A DNA stretch of 64,000 bases from Denitrobacterium detoxificans (GCF_001643775.1 NZ_CP011402.1:124001-188000), one strand, 5' to 3'; shown: positions 17,683 to 26,601, numbered from the stretch's first letter. Notes: generated by a model from the letters alone, not told the origin. Numbers and translations: made by a program.

Positions 17683-18195
17683 ATGGGCGTAGCTGCGTCT
17701 ATGAGTGCAGCGGAAGCAATGAGCCGGCACCACGCGAGCGAGGAATCGCTCGTGGTGGGGCCGGCCCAGCGGCCGGCTGAAGACATGGTGGTGTTCTATC
17801 GCTTGGGTAGGAAGTTCGTCGACGACGAACGTTCCATCCCCAAAGAGGGCACGCGCGAGGAAGACATTGTGTACTACACGCTTGCCGTGGGACATCATAC
17901 GGGCGTCATCGATTGCTTCGATGAGTGCCTGTCGTGCAGCGTAACGTGCTATCGTTCCATCTGCGAACTTATGCCGGAAGGTCATGCGCGCTACAAGATG
18001 GAGGGCATTCTCCGTTCCGGGGAAATTCAGATCCTCCACGAAAACGTGCCGGAGCTGTTTGCGGCCGCGGAAGCGGCGCAGGAGGCTGCTTCCGATGCGG
18101 CGCAGCGTGTTTGGCTCGATGGGTTCAAGTCCGTGTTGAAGGCAATGGCTGGCAATAAGGCCATTTACATGATGGGAAGGGAACGACGCTCGTGA
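17683..18195 (+). CDS. hyfJ: Formate hydrogenlyase maturation protein HyfJ/HycH family
   Basis: 170-residue soluble protein matching the HycH/HyfJ family by sequence pattern and by position just after hyfI. HycH-type proteins are needed for hydrogenase large-subunit maturation in E. coli; their chemistry is not well defined. The central segment YYTLAVGHHTGVIDCFDECL holds a His/Cys-rich stretch. It is about 30 residues longer than E. coli HyfJ (137), mostly at the N-terminus, so a start further downstream is possible; GGGAGG before 17683 supports the longer form. Its stop overlaps the GTG start of hycI. Confidence 0.82.
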   Translation: MGVAASMSAAEAMSRHHASEESLVVGPAQRPAEDMVVFYRLGRKFVDDERSIPKEGTREEDIVYYTLAVGHHTGVIDCFDECLSCSVTCYRSICELMPEGHARYKMEGILRSGEIQILHENVPELFAAAEAAQEAASDAAQRVWLDGFKSVLKAMAGNKAIYMMGRERRS

Positions 18196-18659
18196 GTGAA
18201 CAGATGGTTCTCACAGTAGGTGCGGTGCTTCGCGGTGATGATGCCGTCGGGCCGCATCTGGCAAAGCTTTTGGAAAACGAACCTGCCCCCAACTGGGAGG
18301 TTCTTGATGGTGGCCAGATGCCCGAGGACTTTGTCTCCGTGGTGCGCAGGGAGCATCCACGCGTTTTGGTAGTGGTGGATGCCGCTTCCATGGAATTGGA
18401 ACCGGGCGCCCTTCGTAGGCTTTCTGCCGAAGATGTTGCTACCGATTACATGATGACCACTCACTCGCTTCCCATTTCGTTTATGCTAAGCGAGCTTGAA
18501 TCGTGCTGTGATGAATTGATTTTCCTAGGTATTCAGCCAGCCCAAATGGAGTTTATGGGGGCGCTAACCCCCGCCGTTCGCGAGACTGCCGAAGAATTGC
18601 ACACTCGATTCGTGCAAGGCTATGACTTTTCGGCTGTGCCCGCGCTAGCGGTTGATTAA
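18192..18659 (+). CDS. hycI: Hydrogenase maturation protease, HycI family
   Basis: 155-residue endopeptidase; E. coli HycI has 156. It would cleave the C-terminal 33-residue extension from HyfG after nickel insertion. The N-terminal motif TVGAVLRGDDAVGP contains the conserved Asp-Asp-x-x-Gly nickel-sensing segment, and MMTTHSLP carries the conserved histidine. GTG at 18192 overlaps the hyfJ stop by four bases, indicating coupled translation. It is the only maturation protease in the window. Confidence 0.93.
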   Translation: MSEQMVLTVGAVLRGDDAVGPHLAKLLENEPAPNWEVLDGGQMPEDFVSVVRREHPRVLVVVDAASMELEPGALRRLSAEDVATDYMMTTHSLPISFMLSELESCCDELIFLGIQPAQMEFMGALTPAVRETAEELHTRFVQGYDFSAVPALAVD

Positions 18660-18672
18660 AGGTCAATCGTTT

Positions 18673-18715
18673 GCGGGTAGCTGCTGGGAGGGTAGTTACC
18701 CGCGAGTCTCTTTTT
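18673..18715 (+). terminator. Terminator-like hairpin between hycI and focA
   Basis: GCGGGTA (18673-18679) pairs with TACCCGC (18697-18703), and five T residues follow at 18711-18715, just before the focA binding site AGGAGG. The offset between stem and T tract suggests partial termination, which would lower focA expression relative to the hyf genes. Confidence 0.5.
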
Positions 18716-18725
18716 AGGAGGAGAT

Positions 18726-19604
18726 ATGGAACAGATTACGAAGGAAGACATTGCCGCTGTCGCGCCTGATTGTCGCGCCGCCGCTTCCCTGGAAGCCAAG
18801 GCCGAGGCCGTAGGCGTTGGCAAGGCGAACATGGACGTGCCCCGCATGTTCACGCTGGCTATCATGGCTGGTATCCAGATTGGCATGGGTGCTCTGTTCA
18901 TGACGTACGTCAAAGCCGATCAGACGCTTTCGTTTGCCGCGGCTAACGTGCTCGGTGGCCTCTGCTTCTCGTTGGGCCTCATCTGCGTTATCGTTGCCGG
19001 TTCCGAGCTCTTCACGGGCAACTGCCTCATGGTTATGGCTGCGAACAGCAAGAAGGCTGCGTGGTCTGCCGTTCTGAAGAACTGGGTCGTTGTCTGGTTG
19101 GGCAACCTGGTTGGTTCGCTCATCCTGGTTGGCATCATCGTTGGCTGCGGCCTGATGGGCACCAAGGCTGGCGACAATACGATCGGCGCTCAGATGGTCG
19201 CTGTGGCTGCTGGCAAGATCAACCTTGCTCCTACGCAGATTCTTTTCCGTGGCATCATGTGCAACCTGCTCGTGTGCCTGGCTGTGTGGATGGGCTTTGC
19301 TGGTCGTAGCGTCATCGACAAGATCTTCACCGCCGTGTTCCCCGTCATGGCCTTTGTTGCCATGGGCTTTGAGCACTGCGTTGCCAACATGTTCTTCCTG
19401 CCCATGGGCGTTGTTGCCTCGAGCATGGGCTATGGCACTCAGGCTCTTACGTGGGCTGGTGCCTTCTACAACATCGGCCTTGCCACCATTGGTAACACCA
19501 TCGGTGGCGCGGTGTTCGTTGGCCTGATCTACTGGATCGCCTACCACAAGAAGCAGAAGGCTGCTCAGGCTGCTCCGCAGGCTAAGCGCGCTACCGTGAA
19601 GTAG
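18726..19604 (+). CDS. focA: Formate/nitrite transporter (FNT) family formate channel
   Basis: 292-residue membrane protein of the FNT family, which forms pentameric channels for formate or related anions. Family features visible are the small-residue-rich helices, the segment GSELFTGNCLMVM, and GFEHCVANMFFLP, which contains the conserved histidine at the channel constriction. Its place at the end of the formate hydrogenlyase operon makes formate the likely substrate. The N-terminal 35 residues are soluble, as in FocA, where they gate the channel. The start follows TAGGAGGAGAT. Nitrite or hydrosulfide channels of the same family cannot be excluded by sequence alone. Confidence 0.9.
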   Translation: MEQITKEDIAAVAPDCRAAASLEAKAEAVGVGKANMDVPRMFTLAIMAGIQIGMGALFMTYVKADQTLSFAAANVLGGLCFSLGLICVIVAGSELFTGNCLMVMAANSKKAAWSAVLKNWVVVWLGNLVGSLILVGIIVGCGLMGTKAGDNTIGAQMVAVAAGKINLAPTQILFRGIMCNLLVCLAVWMGFAGRSVIDKIFTAVFPVMAFVAMGFEHCVANMFFLPMGVVASSMGYGTQALTWAGAFYNIGLATIGNTIGGAVFVGLIYWIAYHKKQKAAQAAPQAKRATVK

Positions 19605-19629
19605 TTCACGCGCACATACCGCTGCTGAA

Positions 19630-19729
19630 GAGGCCGTCGACGTTATGTCGGCGGCCTCCTGCTTTGGTGCTGGTTGTTTACGTTCGCAAGGTGCGTGGAG
19701 CTGTGCAGCCCCTATGCATGAGGGGCTTT
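19630..19729 (+). terminator. Two hairpins terminating the formate hydrogenlyase operon
   Basis: The first hairpin pairs 19630-19641 with 19647-19658 (12 bp, one mismatch). The second pairs AGCCCCT (19707-19713) with AGGGGCT (19721-19727), then TTTGCTT. The rest of the interval to 19815 is GC-rich and holds no gene I can support. Confidence 0.6.
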
Positions 19730-19815
19730 GCTTGCGGTGTTTGCGCGCGGGGCGGCTAGCCCGTCCAGGGGGCGTTCCCTCGGGACGCGGTCCGCGGGGA
19801 ACCTGCTTGGCGCCC

Positions 19816-20184
19816 TTACAGAACGAGCGTGCGCTTCATGAGGGGCTTGTCGAAGGACATGATCTTTTCCCCATGGAGGGCGTTGCGCGCCACGAGGAGG
19901 CAGTCCACGAAGTCGAGCATGCTCGAGCCGAAGAGGCGCGAGGCGTAGCGTGCCACGTCTTCGTCGACCACGTAGATGTCGTCCATAAGCTCGATGAGCG
20001 TGTAGCCAATCTGGCTGCGAGGTACACGGTACACGTCACGCAGGGATACGGCTACGCGAGCTAGGATTTCTGGGTAGGTATACGCTTCGCCCGTGGCGAT
20101 TGCCTTGGCTGCTTCGCGCGAATGGCCCTTCTGGTCGTTCAGAAGGTAGCGAAGGATTACGGTCTCATCGATTAAAAGCTTCAT
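19816..20184 (-). CDS. PIN-domain toxin of a toxin-antitoxin pair
   Basis: 122-residue protein with the PIN-domain pattern: N-terminal [15 protein letters not shown] with the first catalytic Asp, a middle acidic region, and a C-terminal [15 protein letters not shown] segment with acidic residues followed by SFDKPL, the usual last motif (normally SFD-x-D-F). PIN toxins are RNases that cut tRNA, rRNA or mRNA. The gene overlaps the end of the antitoxin by 20 bases, typical for such pairs. I prefer ATG at 20184 over an in-frame GTG at 20193. The canonical TFD-x-D-F ending is altered, so activity is not certain. Confidence 0.8.
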   Translation of the reverse strand: MKLLIDETVILRYLLNDQKGHSREAAKAIATGEAYTYPEILARVAVSLRDVYRVPRSQIGYTLIELMDDIYVVDEDVARYASRLFGSSMLDFVDCLLVARNALHGEKIMSFDKPLMKRTLVL

Positions 20185-20452
20185 ACTTATCACTCAGCGA
20201 TCTGATCCAGGCTTCACGTTCTGCTTCGCGCATTTCCTGATGCGCATACGCTTCTAGGCGTCCCTGTGCGTGCAGGCCACCCTTTCCCTGCGACGAGGTG
20301 GGGTGGAAGGGGAGCCCGTTTACCTTGATGCTCTGCTTTACGAAAATGCGCACCGCCTCGGAAAGGCTTGTGCCTTGGTCTGCGAAAATGCGTTCTGCCG
20401 CTTCCTTGTCTTCGGCGTTGATGCGCACATGCAGGATGGCATCTTTGCTCAT
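20165..20452 (-). CDS. Ribbon-helix-helix antitoxin, RelB/DinJ-like
   Basis: 95-residue protein whose N-terminal half ([20 protein letters not shown], then a [12 protein letters not shown] segment) is a RelB/DinJ-type ribbon-helix-helix DNA-binding domain. The C-terminal half is charged, as expected for toxin binding. It is translated first and overlaps the PIN gene. ATG at 20452 starts the conserved domain directly; an in-frame start at 20476 adds eight residues without support. RelB/DinJ antitoxins more often pair with RelE/YafQ toxins, so the pairing with a PIN toxin is mildly unusual. Confidence 0.8.
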   Translation of the reverse strand: MSKDAILHVRINAEDKEAAERIFADQGTSLSEAVRIFVKQSIKVNGLPFHPTSSQGKGGLHAQGRLEAYAHQEMREAEREAWIRSLSDKYEAFNR

Positions 20453-20552
20453 GAGGAAACCCTCGCTAACATGCATTCGTAACGGATGTGATACATGAGT
20501 ATAGCAGTGAATCAGAGGGCTGGTTGGTCATTCTGGCCGCTGTATGCAAATC

Positions 20553-20638
20553 GTCCCGCACCAGGCTTGGCTGCTGGAGCGGGACGAGGTTCGTATGCCT
20601 GAACCACGTGCATGCACGGCGGGGTGGCCGTGCATGCA
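20553..20638 (-). terminator. Two strong hairpins after the small membrane protein gene
   Basis: Bases 20609-20620 pair perfectly with 20627-20638 (12 bp). A second interrupted stem pairs GTCCCGC (20553-20559) with GCGGGAC (20579-20585) and, inside it, CCAG with CTGG. Neither has a long T tract, but both lie in the 3' region of the minus-strand gene at 20650. Confidence 0.5.
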
Positions 20639-20649
20639 AGAGGGGCTGG

Positions 20650-21135
20650 TTAGAACTGCTGCGGTGCGGCTGGCTGCTCTTCGAGCTGCTTGCGCGTCTG
20701 CATGACGCCCACCAGGTAGAGCACGGGGAGCACCAGGCCAACGAGGCCGGAGGCGATGGTGTTGGCGCCATTTGCAACGCCGAAAATCAGGCTGATCGCA
20801 GCGCAGATGACGCCGATGATGCCCAGGACGAATGCGGCCGTGTACTTGCCGTTTTCACCCGAGGCCTTTACTCCCACGATGCCGATGATGAGGTCGACGA
20901 TGCCCGAGAAGAGCATGAGCCCACCCAGCATGCCTACGATGATGCCGCTGCCGATGGCCGCTTCTGCTCCCGTGTAGGTAGTGCCGTTGATATCGAGGGT
21001 TCCGGTGGTGGTAGCGCCGGAGGTGGCTGCGATGCCGCCGCCCGCCAGGAACAGAATTCCGGCGATGATGGCTAGGCCTGCGAACACAATCATGATGATG
21101 GATACGACTTTCAGGAGCGTGCTACCTTGTTTCAT
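20650..21135 (-). CDS. Small four-helix membrane protein (DUF4064-like)
   Basis: 161-residue protein with an N-terminal hydrophobic segment (STLLKVVSIIMIVFAGLAII) and three further membrane helices, a Gly/Thr-rich extracytoplasmic stretch after helix one, and a polar tail ending in EEQPAAPQQF. The pattern resembles DUF4064-type bacterial membrane proteins of unknown function, but I cannot assign it firmly. The start at 21135 is set by GGAGAAA seven bases upstream; the open frame continues 51 codons further without support. It stands alone, divergent from the gene at 21436. Confidence 0.7.
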   Translation of the reverse strand: MKQGSTLLKVVSIIMIVFAGLAIIAGILFLAGGGIAATSGATTTGTLDINGTTYTGAEAAIGSGIIVGMLGGLMLFSGIVDLIIGIVGVKASGENGKYTAAFVLGIIGVICAAISLIFGVANGANTIASGLVGLVLPVLYLVGVMQTRKQLEEQPAAPQQF

Positions 21136-21435
21136 GGCTTTCTCCTTGCGTTGTGCGCATTGCTGCGCGCCGATTGTGAGAAGCGGATTACCCCTTTTCG
21201 CACGGCTGTGCGAACCCGCATTTCGTGCCCGTTTTGCCGAATGAACAGGCCAAGCGCAAAGAAGAGCACAAATTGTATTGTACATCAAATCTCCATGACT
21301 GGACAGGGGGAAAGACTCGTTGCCCAGGGGGAACGAAAAGAAGCTCCTTGCTGCTGCATTTCTACATTTTTATTTGCTAGCATGGCGCGGAGGAATCGCG
21401 CTATGCGCGAGGGGAGAGTTTTGAGGAGGACGGTC

Positions 21436-21879
21436 ATGGGTCGACCGAAGAAGCAAGTTGAGGCCCCCAAGGAGGAAGCACCTATAGTTCCCAGACGTGA
21501 TGCCAAAGCTATAGCGGCCATAACCATTCTGGTTGTCGCCGCTATAGCTTTGGCATGCTATGAGCTTTCAACGGGTCAAATGTATGTCAAGGTAGATACG
21601 CAGGACGATGTGGGTAATGCCAGCGTCATGGCGGTGGTGTACCAGGGCGATGTTTCGAGCAAGCTGGAAAAGGGAGATCTGGCTTCGTGCGGGCAAGCGC
21701 TTGCGGCTGTGGGCGTAGAGCCAGGGCAGGAAGTGTTCGTCGAGGGACGCTGGTTCGGCACCTACACCGTTGCGGTCCTCGATATGGATGGCAAAATCGA
21801 CCCGCGTGGTACGTGCGTCGTTACCACCGTGGGTCGTGGCGAGACGCATGTGAGCATTATGCTTTCGGCGCGTTCGTAA
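21436..21879 (+). CDS. Single-pass membrane protein of unknown function
   Basis: 147 residues: a basic, proline-rich cytoplasmic start (MGRPKKQVEAPKEEAPIVPR), one membrane helix (about residues 28-46) and a C-terminal extracytoplasmic domain of roughly 95 residues predicted to be beta-rich, with no motif I recognise. GAGGAGG five bases before the ATG decides the start; the longer open frame upstream has no site. The neighbouring genes do not suggest a role. Confidence 0.7.
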   Translation: MGRPKKQVEAPKEEAPIVPRRDAKAIAAITILVVAAIALACYELSTGQMYVKVDTQDDVGNASVMAVVYQGDVSSKLEKGDLASCGQALAAVGVEPGQEVFVEGRWFGTYTVAVLDMDGKIDPRGTCVVTTVGRGETHVSIMLSARS

Positions 21880-22066
21880 TAATCCCATACCGTTCACCTG
21901 GGCGAACGCGTTCAGGTGTTGATATTGGATGTCGCGAAGGTCACAGCGTCTCCACTTTCCATGTGGGCTGCATTCGGCTGCGCTATACTACTGGAATTTG
22001 ATACGCATATTCCGACTGCCCGTGCGGGCGGTCTTTAGTTGTACTGATTATTCCGAAAGGAAGCAT

Positions 22067-23776
22067 ATGCTTAACGGCGACATGGAGAAGGTGTACCCCT
22101 CCGCCAAGACTCTGGTGAAGGAACAGGTGGCGAGCCGCCTTCACGCGAAGGATGCCACGCTCTACAGCTTTTCCGAAGAAGCGCAGGAATGCGCCCAGAA
22201 CTTCATGGGCTGGGCCGACTTGGCCAGCAACCCTCCGTATCCCATCGAGGACATCAAGCAGTTCGCTCAGCGCGTGCATGAGAGCGGCATCGAAGCCGTG
22301 GTGCTTCTGGGCGAGGGTGGCTCCACTCAGGCTCCCATGACCATTACGAAGTACAACAGCATCGATTCGAATCGCATTAAGTTCCGCACGCTCGACTCCG
22401 ATTCTCCGGTGCGCGTGCGTGCCATCCTGGCCGAGCTGAATCCGCACACCACGCTGTTCATGATCTCGTCGAAAAGCGGCACCACCATCGAGCCGAACTC
22501 GGGTCTGGTGGCCGTGCGCAAGGCGCTGTGCGAGTCCATGTCCGAAGAGGACGTGGTGAAGCACCTGGTGGCCATTACCGACCCGGGCAGCGAACTGCAG
22601 AAGATGGCAGAGCGCGAAGGCTGGCTGAAGGTGTTCACCGGCGAGCCCACCGTGGGTGGCCGCTATAGCGCTCTTTCCGTATTCGGCCTGGTACCTGCCG
22701 CGCTGGTAGGCATCGATCTCGACGATTACATCGCGCACGCCATCGAGGCAGAGCGCGCATGCAGCGAGGACTCGGTGGACAACCCCGCCATCAAGCTCGC
22801 CGCGTTCCTGTACGATAACTACGTTGCGGGCCGCGACAAGTTCAGCTTCCTTACGCCCAAGCGCGGCCGCGTTCTGGGTCTGTGGATTGAGCAGCTGGTG
22901 GCCGAAAGCCTGGGCAAGGAAGGCCATGGCATTCTGCCCAACATCGAGTGCGATGCCCTTACGCTTTCGAAGGACCAGGGCGACCGTACGGTCGTGGTGT
23001 ACCAGACGAAGACCGACCTGTGGGACGAGCGCAAGAATTTCGAGATGAGTTTGGCCTACATCGACCAGGCCATTCCGCGCCTGAACTTCCGCATCGACAA
23101 TGTGTGCGAGCTCTCGCAAGACTTCATCGTGTGGGAATACGCCATTGCCATGTGCGGTTACCTCATGAAGGTGTGCCCGTTCGACCAGCCCGACGTGGCA
23201 TCGGCCAAGGCCGCCACGCTGGAAATCCTCAGCGGTGGCCACACCGAGCCCGATTTCGTGCAGAACGAACTGGGCTGCACGCCTTTGGGCGAGATCGAGG
23301 TGCGCCTCAGCTCTGCCATGAAGGAAGCGAAGACGGTCGAGAAGGCTCTGAAGAACCTCATGCGCAGCATCGAGCCCGGCGATTATTTTGCCCTCAACGC
23401 CTTCGTGCCCTTCACGGGCGAGGGTCGTCGCGAGGCGCTCGAGCTCATTCGCCACACGTTCGCCAAGGAATTCCAGATGGCGTCCTGCCTGGAAATCGGC
23501 CCGCGCTATCTGCACTCCACCGGTCAGCTGCAGAAGGGCGGCAAGAACAACGGCGTGTTCCTGATCATCTCGGCCGACGAGTTGAAGGACATCCCGCTGG
23601 AAGACTGCAAGGCCCCCTCGCTGGGCGCCCTGGCCAAGGGTCAGGCCGAAGGCGACCTGAAGGTGCTTTCCGAGCGTGGCCGTCGCTGCGTGTACCTGCA
23701 TCTTCCCGATAACTCCGGCGTAACCCTGCGTATGCTGGGCGAAACCGTGGCCAAGGTAGCACGTTCTCTGAAGTAA
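22067..23776 (+). CDS. pgi: Glucose-6-phosphate isomerase
   Basis: 569-residue phosphoglucose isomerase that interconverts glucose 6-phosphate and fructose 6-phosphate. SIS-type phosphosugar-binding motifs are visible, including LLGEGGSTQAP, ISSKSGTTIEPNS and TGEPTVGGRYSALSVFGLVP. The sequence resembles the isomerase half of the transaldolase-isomerase fusion proteins of Actinobacteria more than the E. coli type; here the transaldolase half is absent. ATG at 22067 follows GAAAGGAAGC. A possible -10 box TATACT lies at 21984-21989. It is followed by a terminator-like hairpin, so it appears monocistronic. Confidence 0.9.
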   Translation: MLNGDMEKVYPSAKTLVKEQVASRLHAKDATLYSFSEEAQECAQNFMGWADLASNPPYPIEDIKQFAQRVHESGIEAVVLLGEGGSTQAPMTITKYNSIDSNRIKFRTLDSDSPVRVRAILAELNPHTTLFMISSKSGTTIEPNSGLVAVRKALCESMSEEDVVKHLVAITDPGSELQKMAEREGWLKVFTGEPTVGGRYSALSVFGLVPAALVGIDLDDYIAHAIEAERACSEDSVDNPAIKLAAFLYDNYVAGRDKFSFLTPKRGRVLGLWIEQLVAESLGKEGHGILPNIECDALTLSKDQGDRTVVVYQTKTDLWDERKNFEMSLAYIDQAIPRLNFRIDNVCELSQDFIVWEYAIAMCGYLMKVCPFDQPDVASAKAATLEILSGGHTEPDFVQNELGCTPLGEIEVRLSSAMKEAKTVEKALKNLMRSIEPGDYFALNAFVPFTGEGRREALELIRHTFAKEFQMASCLEIGPRYLHSTGQLQKGGKNNGVFLIISADELKDIPLEDCKAPSLGALAKGQAEGDLKVLSERGRRCVYLHLPDNSGVTLRMLGETVAKVARSLK

Positions 23777-23781
23777 TCGTT

Positions 23782-23826
23782 TCGCCGCCACCGGCGCACG
23801 TGCGTGCCTCCCCATGGCGGCGATTT
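23782..23826 (+). terminator. Terminator-like hairpin after pgi
   Basis: TCGCCGCCA (23782-23790) pairs perfectly with TGGCGGCGA (23815-23823), followed by TTT. It separates pgi from hypF and ends about 20 bases before the hypF start. Confidence 0.55.
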
Positions 23827-23845
23827 CTGCCATGAAAGGCACACC

Positions 23846-26296
23846 ATGCACGAAGCGCTTGATATTCACGTTATAGGTATTGTGCAAGGGGTGGGTTTCC
23901 GCCCCTTTGTCTATCGCATTGCCAGCACGCATAACATCTGCGGCTGGGTGCTGAATGCCACCGACGGCGTTCATATCCATGCGGAGGCGTCGTCGGACGA
24001 CCTGGACGCCTTCGTGATGGAGATTTCCGAAAACGCCCCGGCTGCCGCGCGTGTCGAGCGCATCAAGATGGACGAGGTGCCCGTGGAGGGCTTCGGCGAT
24101 TTTCAAATTCGCTTTTCCGACGATGTGGATTCCAACGCCACGACGCTCGTTTCCCCCGACCTTGCCACCTGCGACGATTGCCTTGCCGAGTTGTTCGATC
24201 CAGCCAATCGCCGGTACCATTACCCGTTCATCAATTGCACGAACTGCGGTCCGCGCTTCACGATCATGCGCGCGTTGCCTTACGACCGCCCGCAGACGTC
24301 CATGAGCGAATTCCCCATGTGCCCCGATTGCGCGCACGAATATGCCGACCCGGCCGACCGCCGCTTCCATGCGCAGCCCGACGCCTGCTTCGACTGCGGT
24401 CCGCGCCTGTGCTTCGTCGACCTTACGCAGCAGGGTGAGGCGAAGAGCCAGCTGCTGGGCACCCATGCGTTCCAGAAAGGGCGGCTGGGCGACGGCGAGG
24501 CCCTGTGGGCCACCAACGTGGGCGAGAGCGATGCGCTTATCGACGCAGTGGTGTCGCTGCTGAAGGCGGGCTCCATCGTGGCCGTAAAGGGCTTGGGTGG
24601 GTTCCATCTGGTGTGCGACGCATCCAATCCTGTTGCTCTGGCCAATCTGCGCAAGCGCAAGCGCCGCGAGGGCAAGGCGTTTGCGTGCATGGTGGCCAGC
24701 GTCGAAGACGCTCGTGCGTTTTGCCTGGTCTCCGAAGAGGAAGAGCGCCTGCTCGCGTCTCCTGCGCGCCCCATCGTGCTGCTGAAGAAGAAGCCCTCCG
24801 TGCAGCTTGCCGCGGGGTTGGCCGATGGCCTTACCGAGTTGGGGCTTATGCTGCCCGCAACGCCGCTTCAGCACCTGATCGTGCGTGCGTTTGGCGGCAT
24901 GTTGGTTATGACGTCGGGCAATGTGCACGATGAGCCCATCCAGACCGATGATGCCCAGGCGGTTTCCGCGCTTGCCGGCATTGCCGACGCCCTGCTGGGC
25001 AACAATCGCGCCATCCTTTCGCGCTACGACGATTCCGTGCTTCGCGTGCTGAGCGTGGGCGAGGGCCAGACGGCGGTGCAGTTCATCCGTCGCGCCCGCG
25101 GATTCGCGCCGCTGCCCATCGCGCTCCCCGCACGCCCCGAAGGCGATACGGGCCAGGATGCATGCTTGTTTGCAACGGGTCCCGAGCAGAAGAACACGTT
25201 CTGCTATACGCGTCCGGGCGAGGCGTTCGTGTCCCAGCACATTGGCGACATGGAAAACGTGGCCACCAACGACGCATGGCTCGAGGCCAAGGGGGCGTAC
25301 GCATCGCTTCTACGGCTGGATCCCGTGGCGGTGGCCTGCGATAAGCATCCCGAATACCTCACCTCGAAGTGGGCATCGGGCCAGGATCTGCCCGTGACGG
25401 CCGTTCAGCATCATCATGCGCATATCGTTTCCGCCATGGCTGAAAATGGTCTGGAGGGGCCGGTGTGCGGTATTGCCTTCGATGGCACTGGCTATGGCGA
25501 AGATGGCGCTATCTGGGGCGGCGAGGTTCTCATGGCGAATCTTGCCACGTTCGAGCGACTGGCGAACTTCGCCTATATTCCGCTTCCCGGTGGCGCAGCG
25601 GCCATCAAGCATCCAATGCGTTGCGCTTATGGCGCGCTGTGGGCCTTTGACCTGCTGGAACATCCTGCTGCGAAGGCCTTGCTCGATGTCATGGGCGACG
25701 AGGCCGACATCTGCGAACAGATGATCGAGCGCGGCCTGAACACGCCCTATACGTCGTCGGTCGGCCGCCTGTTTGACGCCGCCAGCGCCTTGCTGGGCGT
25801 ATGCACCCAGCCTACGTACGAGGGCGAAGGCGCCGTGCTGCTCGAGGCGGCAATCGATCATGACGTTCAGGCGGACGCCGAGGCAGCTGCGGCGTATCGC
25901 GTGGAGGTCGTGAAGAATACGGCCACGGAGAACAGCACCGCACTCGATACCTCGGTCGTGTTGTTCGACGCGGCGCCGCTCTTCAAGGCTATGCTCGACG
26001 ATATGGCCGCGGGCGTTTCCGTGGGCGTCATCGCGCGTCGTTTCCACGATGCGATGGTCGAGGTCATTGTCATGTCCGCTCAGCTTGCGGAGGCCGCGTA
26101 TGGCGTGCGTACCGTGGTGCTTTCGGGCGGCGTGTTCATGAATCGATACCTTATGGAACATGCGGTTCCTGCGCTTGGAGCGCTTGGCTATACCGCTGCG
26201 ATGAATAAAGACCTACCTCCCAACGATGCTTGCATTTCATACGGGCAGGCTGTGGTAGCATTGCGGACGATAGACACGCTCCCTGCGGGGGAGTAA
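23846..26296 (+). CDS. hypF: Carbamoyltransferase HypF, hydrogenase maturation
   Basis: 816-residue HypF, which activates carbamoyl phosphate and transfers the carbamoyl group to HypE for cyanide ligand synthesis of the NiFe site. Domains in order: acylphosphatase (GIVQGVGFRPFVYR near residue 10), two zinc-finger-like Cys-x2-Cys pairs (CDDC/CTNC and CPDC/CFDC, about residues 109-190), a YrdC-like domain (about 225-410), and a Kae1-like domain with the HHHAH motif near residue 523. It is about 65 residues longer than E. coli HypF, with extra length in the last domain. Start ATG at 23846 follows GAAAGG. It heads a hypF-hypC-hypD unit. Confidence 0.95.
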   Translation: MHEALDIHVIGIVQGVGFRPFVYRIASTHNICGWVLNATDGVHIHAEASSDDLDAFVMEISENAPAAARVERIKMDEVPVEGFGDFQIRFSDDVDSNATTLVSPDLATCDDCLAELFDPANRRYHYPFINCTNCGPRFTIMRALPYDRPQTSMSEFPMCPDCAHEYADPADRRFHAQPDACFDCGPRLCFVDLTQQGEAKSQLLGTHAFQKGRLGDGEALWATNVGESDALIDAVVSLLKAGSIVAVKGLGGFHLVCDASNPVALANLRKRKRREGKAFACMVASVEDARAFCLVSEEEERLLASPARPIVLLKKKPSVQLAAGLADGLTELGLMLPATPLQHLIVRAFGGMLVMTSGNVHDEPIQTDDAQAVSALAGIADALLGNNRAILSRYDDSVLRVLSVGEGQTAVQFIRRARGFAPLPIALPARPEGDTGQDACLFATGPEQKNTFCYTRPGEAFVSQHIGDMENVATNDAWLEAKGAYASLLRLDPVAVACDKHPEYLTSKWASGQDLPVTAVQHHHAHIVSAMAENGLEGPVCGIAFDGTGYGEDGAIWGGEVLMANLATFERLANFAYIPLPGGAAAIKHPMRCAYGALWAFDLLEHPAAKALLDVMGDEADICEQMIERGLNTPYTSSVGRLFDAASALLGVCTQPTYEGEGAVLLEAAIDHDVQADAEAAAAYRVEVVKNTATENSTALDTSVVLFDAAPLFKAMLDDMAAGVSVGVIARRFHDAMVEVIVMSAQLAEAAYGVRTVVLSGGVFMNRYLMEHAVPALGALGYTAAMNKDLPPNDACISYGQAVVALRTIDTLPAGE

Positions 26297-26345
26297 CGAA
26301 GGGTGCCGCGCCGCAAGCCGGCGTTGGCTGAAAAGGAGATGCGGT

Positions 26346-26600
26346 ATGTGCTTGGCAATTCCCGCTCAAATTACCGAAGTTAAAGATGGCAACATGGTGG
26401 AAGTCACGGTCATGGGCGCCACGCGTGAGGTTTCTATCGACCTGACGCCCCAGGCCACGTTGGGCGACTTCGTCCTCGTCCATGCGGGGTTCGCCATCGA
26501 GGTTGTCGACCCCCAGTTCGCCGAGGACACGCTTGAGTTGGTGCGCCAGTTCCCCGACATGGTGGAAGAGGAAATCGGCATCACTGAGCAGGCGATGTAG
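26346..26600 (+). CDS. hypC: Hydrogenase maturation chaperone HypC
   Basis: 84-residue HypC/HybG-type chaperone beginning MCLAIPAQI, with the essential Cys2 that contacts iron and the HypD protein. It carries the Fe(CN)2CO unit between HypD and the hydrogenase large subunit. AAAAGGAGATGCGG gives a strong binding site. One base separates its stop from the hypD start, so the two are translationally linked. Its most likely client in this window is HyfG. Confidence 0.95.
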   Translation: MCLAIPAQITEVKDGNMVEVTVMGATREVSIDLTPQATLGDFVLVHAGFAIEVVDPQFAEDTLELVRQFPDMVEEEIGITEQAM

Positions 26601-26601
26601 C

